Shown: positions 16,375-26,594, numbered from the stretch's first letter. The stretch is DNA of 63,027 nucleotides from Acidobacteriota bacterium (GCA_030066195.1 JASJCB010000020.1:1-63027); one strand, 5' to 3'. Notes: a model not told the origin generated them from the letters alone. Made by a program: numbers and translations.

Positions 16375-17322
16375 TCACGAGCCGCTCCTCGGCATGGCTT
16401 CAAAAGGTTCGCCCGGTTTGGGTTGGTAGCCGTTGACGAAGGCGGCGACCGGTTGCGATTTCTTGCCGGAGGGTTGCACTTCCAACAGTTCCAACCAATT
16501 CTCGCCGGCGCAGGCAACACACAGGCGTTTCTTGGAGACCAACGCCACGGTGCCGGGTTCGGCCTGGCCCTCGGCGGGGACCACGCGGGTACGGTGCCAT
16601 TTGACCGGGGTCTCGCGGAAGCGGGTGACCACCGAGGGCCATTCCTCGAAGGCGCGTACGGCGCGGTCCAACTCTTCCGCGGTCGATTCGGCCGGGTCCA
16701 GGTAGCCGAAGTCCTTGCCGATGATGGGCGCGTAGGTGACCAGGGCTTCGTCTTGGGCGCGCGGCTCGATATTTTGCAGGTCGGGGATGGTTTTCACAAG
16801 CAGGTCCGCGCCCAACTCGGCCAGGGTGTGTTCCAAATCCCGGCGACGGGTGGTGTGGTCCAGCGGCACCGAGGCTTCGCTGTAGACCGGGCCCGCGTCC
16901 AGGGCGAGTTCCATTTTCATGATGCCCACGCCGGTTCGTTCGTCGCCTTCCTTGATCGCGTAGTGAATGGGCGAGGCGCCGCGCCAACGAGGCAACAGGG
17001 AGGCGTGAACGTTGACGCAGGCGATGCGCGGCACATCCAGCACCTTCTGGCTGAGCAGTTGGCCGAAGGCGGCGACCACGATCAGGTCGGGCGCCAACTC
17101 GTTCAGCAGGTTGACCCACTTGCGCGCCTTGATGCGCTTGGGTTGGTGTACGGGGATGCCCAGTTCCAGGGCCTTTTCCTTGACCGGACAGGGAACGGGT
17201 TTACGGGATCGGCCCTTGGGTCGATCCGGCTGGCAGAAGACGGCGGTAACCGTGTGGTGTCCGTGAAGGCCGGCCAGGGAGGGCACCGCGAATTGAGGTG
17301 TGCCCATGAAGACGATTTTCAT
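16375..17322 (-). CDS. fmt: methionyl-tRNA formyltransferase
   Basis: A 315-residue enzyme that formylates initiator Met-tRNA using 10-formyl-THF. It opens MKIVFMGTPQFAVPSLAGL and contains CVNVHASLLPRWRGASPIHYAIKEGDERTGVGIM, with the catalytic Asn-His and the HxSLLPxxRG signature. The C-terminal domain has KDFGYLDP and the KRLCVACA strand. Length is standard. Its start overlaps the def stop by four bases, giving the common def-fmt pair, downstream of a cyclic-nucleotide-binding gene. Confidence 0.97.
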   Translation of the reverse strand: MKIVFMGTPQFAVPSLAGLHGHHTVTAVFCQPDRPKGRSRKPVPCPVKEKALELGIPVHQPKRIKARKWVNLLNELAPDLIVVAAFGQLLSQKVLDVPRIACVNVHASLLPRWRGASPIHYAIKEGDERTGVGIMKMELALDAGPVYSEASVPLDHTTRRRDLEHTLAELGADLLVKTIPDLQNIEPRAQDEALVTYAPIIGKDFGYLDPAESTAEELDRAVRAFEEWPSVVTRFRETPVKWHRTRVVPAEGQAEPGTVALVSKKRLCVACAGENWLELLEVQPSGKKSQPVAAFVNGYQPKPGEPFEAMPRSGS

Positions 17323-17828
17323 CGTTCCCAGGTACCCGCTTTCTGGCGCTTTTGGATTTTCTTTTTCATCATGTTGCGCTTCATGGCGGAAATGCGCTCC
17401 AGGAAGACCACGCCGTTGAGGTGGTCCATCTCATGACAGAAGGCGCGGGCCAGGTAGTCGTGAGCTTCTACTTCCACAAAGTCGCCGGCCAGATTGCGGC
17501 AGCGGACTTTGACGTAGGTGGGGCGCTCCACCACGGTGACCAGGTCGGGGAAGCTGAGACAGCCTTCCTCGCCCTTAACGGAGCCGGAGGATTCCACGAT
17601 CTCGGGATTGATGAGCACGTATAATTGATCGGGATCTTCGCCGATGGAAAGATCGATAATGCAGATTTGCTTGCTGACGGCCACCTGAGGGGCGGCCAGA
17701 CCCACGCCCTGGGCGTCGATCATGGTTTTGTGCATATCGGCTACAAATCGGGTCAGGTCTTCATCGAAATCCTCTACCTCGTCTGCCTTGCGCAACAAAA
17801 CGGGATGTGGATAAACGATAATTTCCAT
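17319..17828 (-). CDS. def: peptide deformylase
   Basis: A 169-residue metallo-hydrolase that removes the N-formyl group from nascent proteins. All three motifs are present: GVGLAAPQV (motif 1), EEGCLSFP (motif 2, Cys ligand) and CHEMDHLNGVVF (motif 3, HExDH; the usual Q before E is M-free HEMDH). The C-terminal tail is basic (MKKKIQKRQKAG). AAAGGAGTCCCGC precedes the ATG. It sits between the cyclic-nucleotide-binding gene (25 bases upstream) and fmt (four-base overlap). Confidence 0.97.
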   Translation of the reverse strand: MEIIVYPHPVLLRKADEVEDFDEDLTRFVADMHKTMIDAQGVGLAAPQVAVSKQICIIDLSIGEDPDQLYVLINPEIVESSGSVKGEEGCLSFPDLVTVVERPTYVKVRCRNLAGDFVEVEAHDYLARAFCHEMDHLNGVVFLERISAMKRNMMKKKIQKRQKAGTWER

Positions 17829-17853
17829 AATGCGGGACTCCTTTATGGGCCGC

Positions 17854-19257
17854 CTATTTCCTACGGGCGGCGTTCTGCTCTACTCTAGTATAATAGATCG
17901 AGCGGATAGAATCCATAATGGAGGGGTTGGTCTTGGAGAGATCGACCAGATGATCGCGGGTTAAAACCAGGCAGTTGGTAAAGCTTTTGGCGCGGCAGGA
18001 TGCATTGCGGGGCGAGCGGGTCAGCAGGGAAGCTTCACCGAAGAAATCGCCCTCGCCCAGAGTCGCCACCACGGCATCGTTGATCTCCACATCCACGATT
18101 CCATCGGCGATCAAAAACATCTCCTGCCCTTCATCGCCCTGTTGCACGATAAAGCCGCCCGGGTCGAAGTCCCTGCTTTCCAAGGCCATGACGAAGTCCA
18201 GAAAGTCTTTGCGTTCCATGGTGCGGAACAGCGGCCAGTGGCGTTGGTTCTGTTCATGGTCACTTTCGGTAGCCGGCGCCGGTTCGTCCCCGCCGGTGGA
18301 AAACAGGTTGTCCAGGGCGTCGTCGAACGAGTTGAACATGCTGTCGGCCGGGTCTTTGGCCTCGGGCTCATCCGCAACCTCGCGGCTGGAGAAGACCATG
18401 CCGCCCGCGACCCGCTCGCGAACGGCCGCGGCAGGTTTGGCCGGACTTTCCGGAGGCGGGGCGGGGGTTGTTTTTTCTTCGGGTTCGTTTACGTCCAGGG
18501 TTTTCAGCACGTCTGTGCCCTTTTCGTTCATGGCGGCGGCAGCTTTTGCCTCTTCCTCGAAATCGCCCGTGTCTTCGTCAAAATCCTCGATCTTGCCGAA
18601 GTTCATTTCATCTTGCGGCAGCGCGCCGTCGGCGGGCGGGGCGTCGTCCAGGTCGAACTCGGCGGTCAATTCCTCGCTCAGGTCTTCCAGGCCGTGGAAG
18701 GAGTCGAAATCCCCCAGCGGGTCTTCCGCCGGCTCTCCAGGTTGCTCGGTGCTGATGCCGGTAGGGGTCTCGACTTCAGCGGCGACCTCCGCTTCCGGCG
18801 GCTCGGCGGGTTGTTCGGAGATTTCCGCCTCGTCGGCTTCGGGGCCGCCCGCCGTATCGTCCAGATCCATGGCTTTGAGGTCCGGCGCTTGAAAGAAGCC
18901 GGAAGCGCGCTGCAAGATACGGTCGTCGATCATGTAGCTGGGCACCTTGCCGTGGTATTCGGCAAGCTTGTCCAAAATACCCTGGTCGTCCGGCGTGATG
19001 TTGAGCGCCTTCTTGAATGCAGCTACCGCCTTGTTGAAGAAACCCTGGTCCCCGTAGAAGGTGCCCACCCTCAGGAAGACCTTCTTGGCGTCCTTGGTCA
19101 ACCCCAGCTTCATCTGGCAATTGGCCAACTGCATGGCCATGCCGGGGTCGAAACCCTTCTTGTTCAGGACATCTTGGAATGCTTTGACCGCCGCCTTGAA
19201 ATTACCGGCGATCATCAATTCCTGGGGGGTTTTCTTCTTCCAACTAAACAATGCCAC
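17854..19257 (-). CDS. TPR-like protein with C-terminal cyclic-nucleotide-binding domain
   Basis: A 467-residue soluble protein in three parts. Residues 1-110 are TPR-like helices (AGNFKAAVKAFQDVL, DAKKVFLRVGTFYGDQGFFNKAVAAFKKALNITPDD). Residues 120-320 are acidic, Pro/Glu/Ala-rich and probably disordered. Residues 330-460 form a cNMP-binding domain: LFRTMERKDFLDFVMALESR, GGFIVQQGDEGQEMFLIADG, and the phosphate-binding cassette GEGDFFGEASLLTRSPRNAS with Arg in place. No DNA-binding or catalytic domain is seen, so it may be a scaffold or sensor that binds cAMP or another cyclic nucleotide. It is first in a unit with def and fmt; a TGC-TATAAT promoter lies upstream. Confidence 0.75.
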   Translation of the reverse strand: MALFSWKKKTPQELMIAGNFKAAVKAFQDVLNKKGFDPGMAMQLANCQMKLGLTKDAKKVFLRVGTFYGDQGFFNKAVAAFKKALNITPDDQGILDKLAEYHGKVPSYMIDDRILQRASGFFQAPDLKAMDLDDTAGGPEADEAEISEQPAEPPEAEVAAEVETPTGISTEQPGEPAEDPLGDFDSFHGLEDLSEELTAEFDLDDAPPADGALPQDEMNFGKIEDFDEDTGDFEEEAKAAAAMNEKGTDVLKTLDVNEPEEKTTPAPPPESPAKPAAAVRERVAGGMVFSSREVADEPEAKDPADSMFNSFDDALDNLFSTGGDEPAPATESDHEQNQRHWPLFRTMERKDFLDFVMALESRDFDPGGFIVQQGDEGQEMFLIADGIVDVEINDAVVATLGEGDFFGEASLLTRSPRNASCRAKSFTNCLVLTRDHLVDLSKTNPSIMDSIRSIYYTRVEQNAARRK

Positions 19258-19318
19258 GTGTAATGACTCCAGTGGTCCGGGAAGGGCCGCAATCGCCGGG
19301 AGGGGACTGGGAAAGTGT

Positions 19319-19327
19319 ATTATAGCA
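19319..19327 (-). promoter_or_regulatory. extended -10 promoter for the cNMP-binding protein/def/fmt unit
   Basis: On the minus strand TGC-TATAAT, a perfect extended -10, lies 62 bases upstream of the start at 19257. No good -35 is present, as is common with TGn promoters. Confidence 0.5.
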
Positions 19328-19356
19328 CCCGAAAGGACTGGGGTCGGGTTACTTCT

Positions 19357-20130
19357 TCAAGTCAATCCGTCAATGAAGTTTTCGACGGTTTCCAGGAAAG
19401 CTTGAGGTTCCTCCAGCGGCAGCGTATGGCCGCATTCCTGGAAGGTTACGGTTTTGGCGCCGTCGATCCATTCCCCCAACTCGCGGCTGTCGCGTTCCTC
19501 CACCAGCGGGTCCTCATCACCGCGCAAGACCAGCGTGGGCAGGCCGATACGTTCTGCATCCAAACGAGCCTCGGGATAACCCGCCATGCCCCGGAACATG
19601 TGACGCAGGCCCTCCTCCTGGTTGCGGGAAACCGAACCGTCGACCAGCATCTCCAGGTCTTTGATCTTGTGCAGGATCTTGCGGCCGACGATGTTGGGCA
19701 GCGCGGCCCAGGCCATGGCGCGCACGCCGCCGATTTCCAGGCATCTGTGCCAGCTGGTGACATGGGCTTTGCGCCGGGGCGTTTGTTGTGAGGCGCAGCT
19801 GACCAGGACGACGCCGGTAAAGCGGTCGCCGTGTTCCGCCGCGGCCCGCAGGGAGACGCGCGCGCCGTGCGAGAATCCCATCAGCACCGGCCGCACCGCT
19901 TCGGTTTTGTCCAGCACGTGCAAAAGGTCCTCCACGTGCAGATCCAGGTTGAAGGGCTTGGGGCCCACCTTGGATTTGCCGTGACCGCGGGCATCGTAGA
20001 GGATCCAGCGGAACTGCGGGTTGGCGCGGGCCAGTCCGCGCCAGTTGGCCGTGGACTGGCTGAGCCCGTTGCAGACGATCACCTCTTGAGGACCGTCGCC
20101 GTAGGTTTCGGTATGTAATTCGATGGTCAA
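19357..20130 (-). CDS. alpha/beta hydrolase
   Basis: A 257-residue alpha/beta-hydrolase fold protein. Oxyanion region VCNGLSQSTANW, DARGHGKS, nucleophile elbow GFSHGA (Ser near residue 90), acid in RGDEDPLVEE and catalytic His in ECGHTLPLEEP are all in order. No signal peptide. The substrate cannot be told; relatives include esterases and 3-oxoadipate enol-lactonase-like enzymes. It starts 10 bases after the CcmD stop, so it may be the last gene of the ccm operon, although no role in cytochrome maturation is known for it. Confidence 0.8.
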   Translation of the reverse strand: MTIELHTETYGDGPQEVIVCNGLSQSTANWRGLARANPQFRWILYDARGHGKSKVGPKPFNLDLHVEDLLHVLDKTEAVRPVLMGFSHGARVSLRAAAEHGDRFTGVVLVSCASQQTPRRKAHVTSWHRCLEIGGVRAMAWAALPNIVGRKILHKIKDLEMLVDGSVSRNQEEGLRHMFRGMAGYPEARLDAERIGLPTLVLRGDEDPLVEERDSRELGEWIDGAKTVTFQECGHTLPLEEPQAFLETVENFIDGLT

Positions 20131-20140
20131 GTACGATCCT

Positions 20141-20290
20141 TCAGGAGCCGCCTTGTTCCTCCAGGTCGGTCAGGCGGGCTTCCAACTCTTCTACTTGTTG
20201 CGACAGGTCGCGGTTGCGTTTGAGCAAAACGAAAATGAAAAAAGCCAGCACCACCCAAATGGAAGCGTAAGCGGCAATCAAATAACTCAT
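20141..20290 (-). CDS. ccmD: CcmD-like haem exporter subunit
   Basis: A 49-residue protein with one membrane segment (SYLIAAYASIWVVLAFFIFVLL) followed by KRNRDLSQQVEELEARL, a charged coiled-coil tail. Size, topology and position directly after ccmC match CcmD, which stabilises the CcmABC complex. GGAGGAGGAACG precedes the ATG, and its start overlaps the ccmC stop by four bases (ATGA). Confidence 0.85.
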   Translation of the reverse strand: MSYLIAAYASIWVVLAFFIFVLLKRNRDLSQQVEELEARLTDLEEQGGS

Positions 20291-20991
20291 CGTTCCTCCT
20301 CCAGAAGATGCATACGTGCATGAAGGTCCTTGATGCGACCCTCATTGTTAAACAGGCCGGCGCCGATGCGGGCCAACAGGAAGTACAGCAATGTAAAGGC
20401 GGCCAGGGCCAGCACCAGGGCCCAGACCATCTGGGGGTCTTTAATGCCGGAGTCCTCGCCGCCGGCGATGACCGGTTTGGGGTGCTGGGTCTCGAACCAG
20501 CGGTTGGACATGTAGACGAAGGGCACCATGGAAGCGCCGATGATGCCCAGCACGGAACCCACGCGGGCGCGTTTGCTGTCCTCGTCGATGTACTCGCGCA
20601 GCAGCACGTAACCCAGGAAGATGAACCACATGACCAGCATGGAGGTAAGCCGCGCATCCCAGGCCCACCAGACGCCCCAGGTGGGTTTGGCCCAAATGGG
20701 TCCGGTAATCAGCACCATGGACGCGAAGTAAAGGCCCACCTCGCCGGAGGCCAGCGCCTTGCGATCCCAGTTCATGTCGCGGGTCATCAGGTAGCGTACG
20801 GAGGCGTAGAGCACGTAGAAAAAAGCCAGGAACGCGGGCCAGATGCTGCCCAGGTGGAAGTAGAAGATACGCTGCACGTCGCCCTGTTCCGCTTCGGTGG
20901 GCGCTACGCCCAGGGCCCAGACAATGGCCAGAAACATGACGATGAAGGTTAAGCCGAGGAGCACAAGATCGATTGCGGAGATGCCTTTCAT
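20287..20991 (-). CDS. ccmC: haem exporter membrane protein CcmC
   Basis: A 234-residue, six-helix membrane protein. It carries the tryptophan-rich haem-handling motif WGVWWAWDARLTSMLVMWFIFLG and flanking His residues (YFHLGSIWPAF). CcmC presents haem to CcmE in the periplasm. The start at 20991 (MKGISAIDLVLLG) matches family length. It lies four bases downstream of the ccmB stop and overlaps ccmD. Confidence 0.95.
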   Translation of the reverse strand: MKGISAIDLVLLGLTFIVMFLAIVWALGVAPTEAEQGDVQRIFYFHLGSIWPAFLAFFYVLYASVRYLMTRDMNWDRKALASGEVGLYFASMVLITGPIWAKPTWGVWWAWDARLTSMLVMWFIFLGYVLLREYIDEDSKRARVGSVLGIIGASMVPFVYMSNRWFETQHPKPVIAGGEDSGIKDPQMVWALVLALAAFTLLYFLLARIGAGLFNNEGRIKDLHARMHLLEEER

Positions 20992-20995
20992 AGAT

Positions 20996-21667
20996 CTATT
21001 CCTCAAGTAGAAATTCGTAGAGCAAAAAGCCCAGCGACAAGAATACCACATTCATGGCCAGCAGCATTTGCAGCCAGTCCCAGGGCGCTTTCCCTTCCAG
21101 CGCTACCGCGGTGGAGTTTACACCACCGATGAGCACCGGCACAACCAGGGGGAGTTGCACCAGCGGGAACAAGACGTCCTTCATGCGGGTATTGGCGGTG
21201 ATGACCACCACCATGGTGCCCACCGCAACAAAGGCCAGGATGCCCAGATACAAGCTTGCCAGCAGGTAAGGCAGATTGGCCCAAACGTCCAGCTGGAAGA
21301 AGAGGGCCGTCAGCGGCACCAGCAGGGTGGCGCTGAAACCCAGCAAAAGCAGGTTGGCGCAGACCTTGGACAGGTAGAGCCAACCGCCCTCGACCGGGGC
21401 CAGGATGAGTCCGCGGTAACAACCGTTGGCGGTTTCGGACTGGTGGATGCGGTTCATGCTGACGGTGCCGGTGAACAGGATACACAACCAGATGGCGCCC
21501 GTGCCCATCTTCTCGAATTTCAGGTTGCCCGCGGTGACCGCAATGTAGATCGCGCAGAGTAGGATGATGGAGAAGAGGAAGCCCGAGATGAAGATTTCCT
21601 TGGAGCGCAGTTCGCGGCGGACATCCTTGGCCAGCATGGCTTTGAAGACGGCAGAGACGGGCGTCAT
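20996..21667 (-). CDS. ccmB: haem exporter membrane protein CcmB
   Basis: A 223-residue protein with six predicted membrane helices, beginning with a cytoplasmic DVRRELRSKEIF segment typical of CcmB. FEKMGTGAIWLCILFTGTVSMNR and EGGWLYLSKVCANLLLLG are family-like. It forms the ABC-type complex with CcmA that releases haem-loaded CcmE. It overlaps ccmA by four bases. Confidence 0.93.
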   Translation of the reverse strand: MTPVSAVFKAMLAKDVRRELRSKEIFISGFLFSIILLCAIYIAVTAGNLKFEKMGTGAIWLCILFTGTVSMNRIHQSETANGCYRGLILAPVEGGWLYLSKVCANLLLLGFSATLLVPLTALFFQLDVWANLPYLLASLYLGILAFVAVGTMVVVITANTRMKDVLFPLVQLPLVVPVLIGGVNSTAVALEGKAPWDWLQMLLAMNVVFLSLGFLLYEFLLEE

Positions 21668-22377
21668 CGGGTAACCCCCGCCATGGTGGCCTCGCGGGCC
21701 AGGCCCAGGTAATCGTCGTGTTCCAGGTCGTCGCGGCGGACGGAGTGGATCAGCTTGCCCCGTTTCAAGATCCAGAAACGGTTGGCCATCTGCCAGGCCA
21801 GTTCCAGGTCGTGGGTCACCAACAGCCAGGAGAGATCGGAGGCGTGAAAGAGTTCGGTGAAGCGGGCGATACCCTCGCTGTCCAGGCCGGAGAAGGGTTC
21901 GTCCAATAGCAACAGTTGGGGTTGGGGCAACAGCGCGCGGGCAATGCTGAGCCGCTGTTGCATGCCGCGCGAACAGGTGCGGAACAGGCGGTTCCTGGCG
22001 GTGCGCATGCCCACTTTATCCAGCAGCGCGGTCAGTTCCTCGTCGGTGATCCGGATGCCGTGCAGGCGGGCGACGAAGTTCAGATTCTCCAATCCGGTCA
22101 GGTCCGGGTAGAGCATGGGTTCATGGCTCAGGTAGGTCAGCATGTCGCGGATTTGCGGTTTTTTGTCCACGGCCTTGCCGTCTACTTCGTAGCTTATCTT
22201 GCCGCTGCTGGGCGGGCTGAGCGTGGCCAACAGGTTCAGCAGGGTCGACTTGCCCGCGCCGTTGTGACCCAGTAACGAGATGCGGTCGCCGTCGGAGACG
22301 GTTTCGCTGAAGCCGCGCAAGGCGTGGAAGGCATCGAACTTTTTACCGACATTGTCCAGTTGGATACGGAACGCCAC
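21664..22377 (-). CDS. ccmA: haem exporter ATPase CcmA
   Basis: A 237-residue ABC ATPase. Walker A LGHNGAGKSTLLN, signature CSRGMQQRLSIARALL (degenerate LSxGQ, as in CcmA), Walker B LLLLDEPFSGLD and switch His VTHD are present. It powers the CcmAB(CD) complex. It is nine bases downstream of the zinc-ribbon gene and overlaps ccmB. Confidence 0.92.
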   Translation of the reverse strand: MAFRIQLDNVGKKFDAFHALRGFSETVSDGDRISLLGHNGAGKSTLLNLLATLSPPSSGKISYEVDGKAVDKKPQIRDMLTYLSHEPMLYPDLTGLENLNFVARLHGIRITDEELTALLDKVGMRTARNRLFRTCSRGMQQRLSIARALLPQPQLLLLDEPFSGLDSEGIARFTELFHASDLSWLLVTHDLELAWQMANRFWILKRGKLIHSVRRDDLEHDDYLGLAREATMAGVTR

Positions 22378-22386
22378 GCACTTGCC

Positions 22387-22775
22387 TCAAGCCGCGATGA
22401 AGCCGGCGCCGCATGAGGGGCAGTAGCGATAGTTCCCCTCGCGTTTGGCCCCGCAACGCTCACAACTCGTGGCGTCTTCTGCAACGGCCCGAACCTTTTC
22501 CTCGGCGTCCGGCTCGATGCCGCTGTCGTGGTTGAGGCGGGCCAGGTCCAGAATGAGCCGGCGTTCGATGTTGGGCAGATCGTCGTCGCTGATATGACCG
22601 CGCTTGTGATCGGCGTACAACTCGCGCAGGGAGTTGAGCAAGGCCTGGCTCCGTTCGGCATTGGCGGCGTCGGCGGCAGTCCTGCGGCGACCGATGCCGG
22701 CGGCCAGCATGGGAAAGACCACCCACAGCAGGATCACCAGGGTGCCCAGCAGGTAGAGGGCCAAACTGAAATCGA

Positions 22776-22779
<4 letters not shown>
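22387..22779 (-). CDS. membrane zinc-ribbon protein within the ccm operon
   Basis: A 130-residue protein with one N-terminal membrane helix (SLALYLLGTLVILLWVVFPMLA), a helical cytoplasmic stretch (AERSQALLNSLRELYADHKRG, DDLPNIERRLILDLARL) and a C-terminal zinc ribbon (CERCGAKREGNYRYCPSCG). Topology of the first half resembles the membrane-anchored N-terminus of CcmI or CcmH-type proteins, but there is no CxxC redox site in a thioredoxin-like context and no TPR. The start at 22779 overlaps the ccmF stop (ATGA). Its conserved position suggests an accessory role in cytochrome maturation (inference). Confidence 0.65.
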
Positions 22780-24803
<2,024 letters not shown>

Positions 24804-24850
24804 ATGGAGAGTCCCTTCATTAAATTAAATTATCCACGGGGATGTTGAAA

Positions 24851-25279
24851 TCAGTAACCGGATTTAATGGTCTCTGCCTGACCTTCCGATGCGTCCGGTG
24901 CTTTGGCCTCGTACTTGGAAGCGCACTTGGCCTGGAGGTGGGTTGCCTCGAACACGCCGTCGGCGGCCATCTTGCCGTCTACCACGGCTTCCGCGCGATC
25001 TTTGAACAGATCGGGCAGGGGCTCGGTGCCTACATAGCGGACCTTCAACTCGACGTCTTCCTCATGAATGGTGAAGAGGATGGGCTTGGGCTCTTTAACA
25101 ATCGTGCCGGGCACGATGCGGCCTTTGACGCGCAGATTGTTCTGGTAAACGGCGTCACCCATGGCGGGTAACTCGTTGACCTTGTAGAAGTAATTGGCCT
25201 TGCTGAGATTGGAAAAAGCAAGCCAGCACACGCCGCCGATGATCATTACCAGGGGAACCCATACTTTGGCGGGCATCAT
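24851..25279 (-). CDS. ccmE: haem chaperone CcmE, cysteine (CxxxY, System I*) variant
   Basis: A 142-residue membrane-anchored OB-fold haem chaperone. The N-terminal helix (VWVPLVMIIGGVCWLAFS) is followed by YFYKVNEL, NNLRVKGRIVPGTI, TIHEEDVELKVRYVGTEPLPDLF and AVVDGKMAADGVFEATHLQAKCASKY. The residue that binds haem covalently is Cys119 in C-A-S-K-Y, where the common form has His in HDENY. This CxxxY variant defines System I*, known from some archaea and Desulfovibrio-like bacteria. The start at 25279 is chosen for a preceding GAGGTGGCG; an in-frame ATG at 25309 is possible. First gene of the ccm operon. Confidence 0.93.
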   Translation of the reverse strand: MMPAKVWVPLVMIIGGVCWLAFSNLSKANYFYKVNELPAMGDAVYQNNLRVKGRIVPGTIVKEPKPILFTIHEEDVELKVRYVGTEPLPDLFKDRAEAVVDGKMAADGVFEATHLQAKCASKYEAKAPDASEGQAETIKSGY

Positions 25280-25327
25280 CGCCACCTCCGCTAACCGGTG
25301 ATCGGGCACAGAATTGCCTCGCCCTAA

Positions 25328-25356
25328 AACCTATCATGTTCCCTTGCCCGGGTCAA
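25328..25356 (-). promoter_or_regulatory. promoter of the ccm operon
   Basis: On the minus strand TTGACC (25351-25356), a 17-base spacer and TAGGTT (25328-25333), with TG one base before the -10. The predicted transcript start is about 40 bases upstream of the ccmE ATG. Confidence 0.5.
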
Positions 25357-25509
25357 TCTGCATCGGCCTGTAGGGGTGTAATTGTAAAGTAAGGGTAACG
25401 GGAAAAAGGCAACGTCGTCCCTCCCCTTATCACTGAGTGCATTGTCCGGGGACAACGTTGCCCTGCGGCAGGTAGTGAGTACCCACGGCCGGCCGCCAGG
25501 CTGGAGACC

Positions 25510-25650
25510 ATGTTGCGGGGTTTCAAGGATTTCGACCAGGGCGTTTCGGAGAAAATGGAGCCCGCGGTCCTCAACCGCATAGTTTCAGAACATCAACGGC
25601 TCCACTCTATTGTCTGTTCTCCCGCGATGCCCAACACGCAATGCGATTAA
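25510..25650 (+). pseudogene. possible 46-residue gene remnant
   Basis: A short open frame with coding-like codon use over its first 30 codons (MLRGFKDFDQGVSEKMEPAV, then a helical NRIVSEHQRL stretch). Its stop codon lies inside the left outer arm of the nested palindrome, as if an insertion cut the 3' end of a gene. The ribosome site is poor (GGAG three bases before ATG). I do not recognise the sequence, and it may be chance. Confidence 0.2.
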
Positions 25651-26071
25651 GTAAGGTCCGATGTTGGTGTTGTATGGTCCGGGACTTTCCGATGGGCGGC
25701 ACGCTTGCCGATGTCTTCTTATACCCCGAAGGGCGTTTTGAAATGCCGGCCCCAGGTTGGGCGCGATGACTCCGTCATCGTGGCCTACCTGGGGTTATAG
25801 CCCCCATTCCCCCTACCCCGATGGGCGTTGTAAGTGGGTGCCGGGGGACAAATCGGTGGGGCCAATCCCAAATGGCTTGCTCACAATGGATCTGCAGTGT
25901 CACATCAGCAGTTTACACAACGCCCTTCGGGGTAGGGAAAACCTTGAAACGTCTTACCCCCCAGGTAGGCAGCCGAGACAGAGTCTTGCCCGCCAACCTG
26001 GGGCCGGCATTACAGAACCCCTTCGGGGTAGGGGCTTTTCATCGCCACAATCGCTTAACTTAATCGCATTG
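25639..26071. repeat. 433-bp nested inverted-repeat element
   Basis: Five nested arm pairs converge on a centre near 25874: CAATGCGATTAAGT (25639-25652) with 26058-26071, perfect 14 bp; a CCCCGAAGGG-type pair (25722-25733 with about 26018-26030); AATGCCGGCCCCAGGTTGG (25742-25760) with 25993-26011, perfect 19 bp; GCCTACCTGGGG (25783-25794) with 25959-25970, perfect 12 bp; and a 21-bp arm (25811-25831) with 25917-25937, one mismatch. The whole could fold into one long interrupted cruciform or RNA hairpin. There is no plausible ORF in it. It may be a non-autonomous mobile element or a structured RNA. Confidence 0.75.
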
Positions 26072-26074
26072 GGT

Positions 26075-26418
26075 AGTGAGTAGGAAGCCTATGGACGACG
26101 TTGCCTATAGGCTTTCCACTGAGTAAGTAGCCTATGGACGACGTTGCCTATAGGCTTTCTACTGAGTAGGAAGCCCATATGCAGTACTGTCCATGCCCTT
26201 CCCACTGAGTAGGAAGCCCGTATGCAGTACTGTCCATGCCCTTCCCACTGAGTAGGAAGCCCATATGCAGTACTGTCCATGCCCTTCCCACTGAGTAGGA
26301 AGCCCATATGCAGTACTGTCCATGCCCTTCCCACTGAGTAGGAAGCCCATATACAGTACTGTCCATAGCCTTCCCACTGAGTAGGAAGCCTATGGACAAC
26401 ACTGCACATAGGCTTCCG
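26075..26418. repeat. eight tandem 43-bp repeats
   Basis: Eight exact-length 43-bp units, starting at 26075, 26118, 26161, 26204, 26247, 26290, 26333 and 26376. Each begins with ACTGAGTAGGAAGCC or a close variant. Units 1, 2 and 8 carry CTATGGACgACgTTGCCtATAGG (self-complementary around GCCTAT/ATAGGC); units 3-7 carry an AGTACT-centred variant and are nearly identical. There are no spacers, so it is not CRISPR. Because 43 is not a multiple of three and no stop occurs on the minus strand, all three frames there stay open; these are artefacts. Confidence 0.9.
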
Positions 26419-26594
26419 ACTCAGATTGATATATCAGCGCAGGCCTTGCTATACCTGGATTCTTCAGGTTGTGAAATGAAATCAGGTCAAAAGACGTGCC
26501 CGCGTGGTGAGGATTCAGCCCGCTCTAACCCTCACTTTCAATTACGCCCCGGCCTAAACCCGCCGGGGGAGGTCAAAGTCATAAGGAGGTACGT

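Noticed and set aside
26089..26409. Three long overlapping minus-strand reading frames giving LLSGKGMDS/PTQWEGHGQ repeats
   Set aside because: They are one 43-bp tandem repeat read in three frames; the period is not a multiple of three, so the frames merely cycle. No ribosome site.
26075..26418. CRISPR array
   Set aside because: Units are contiguous without unique spacers and no cas genes are present. The array at 62741-62989 was rejected for the same reason.
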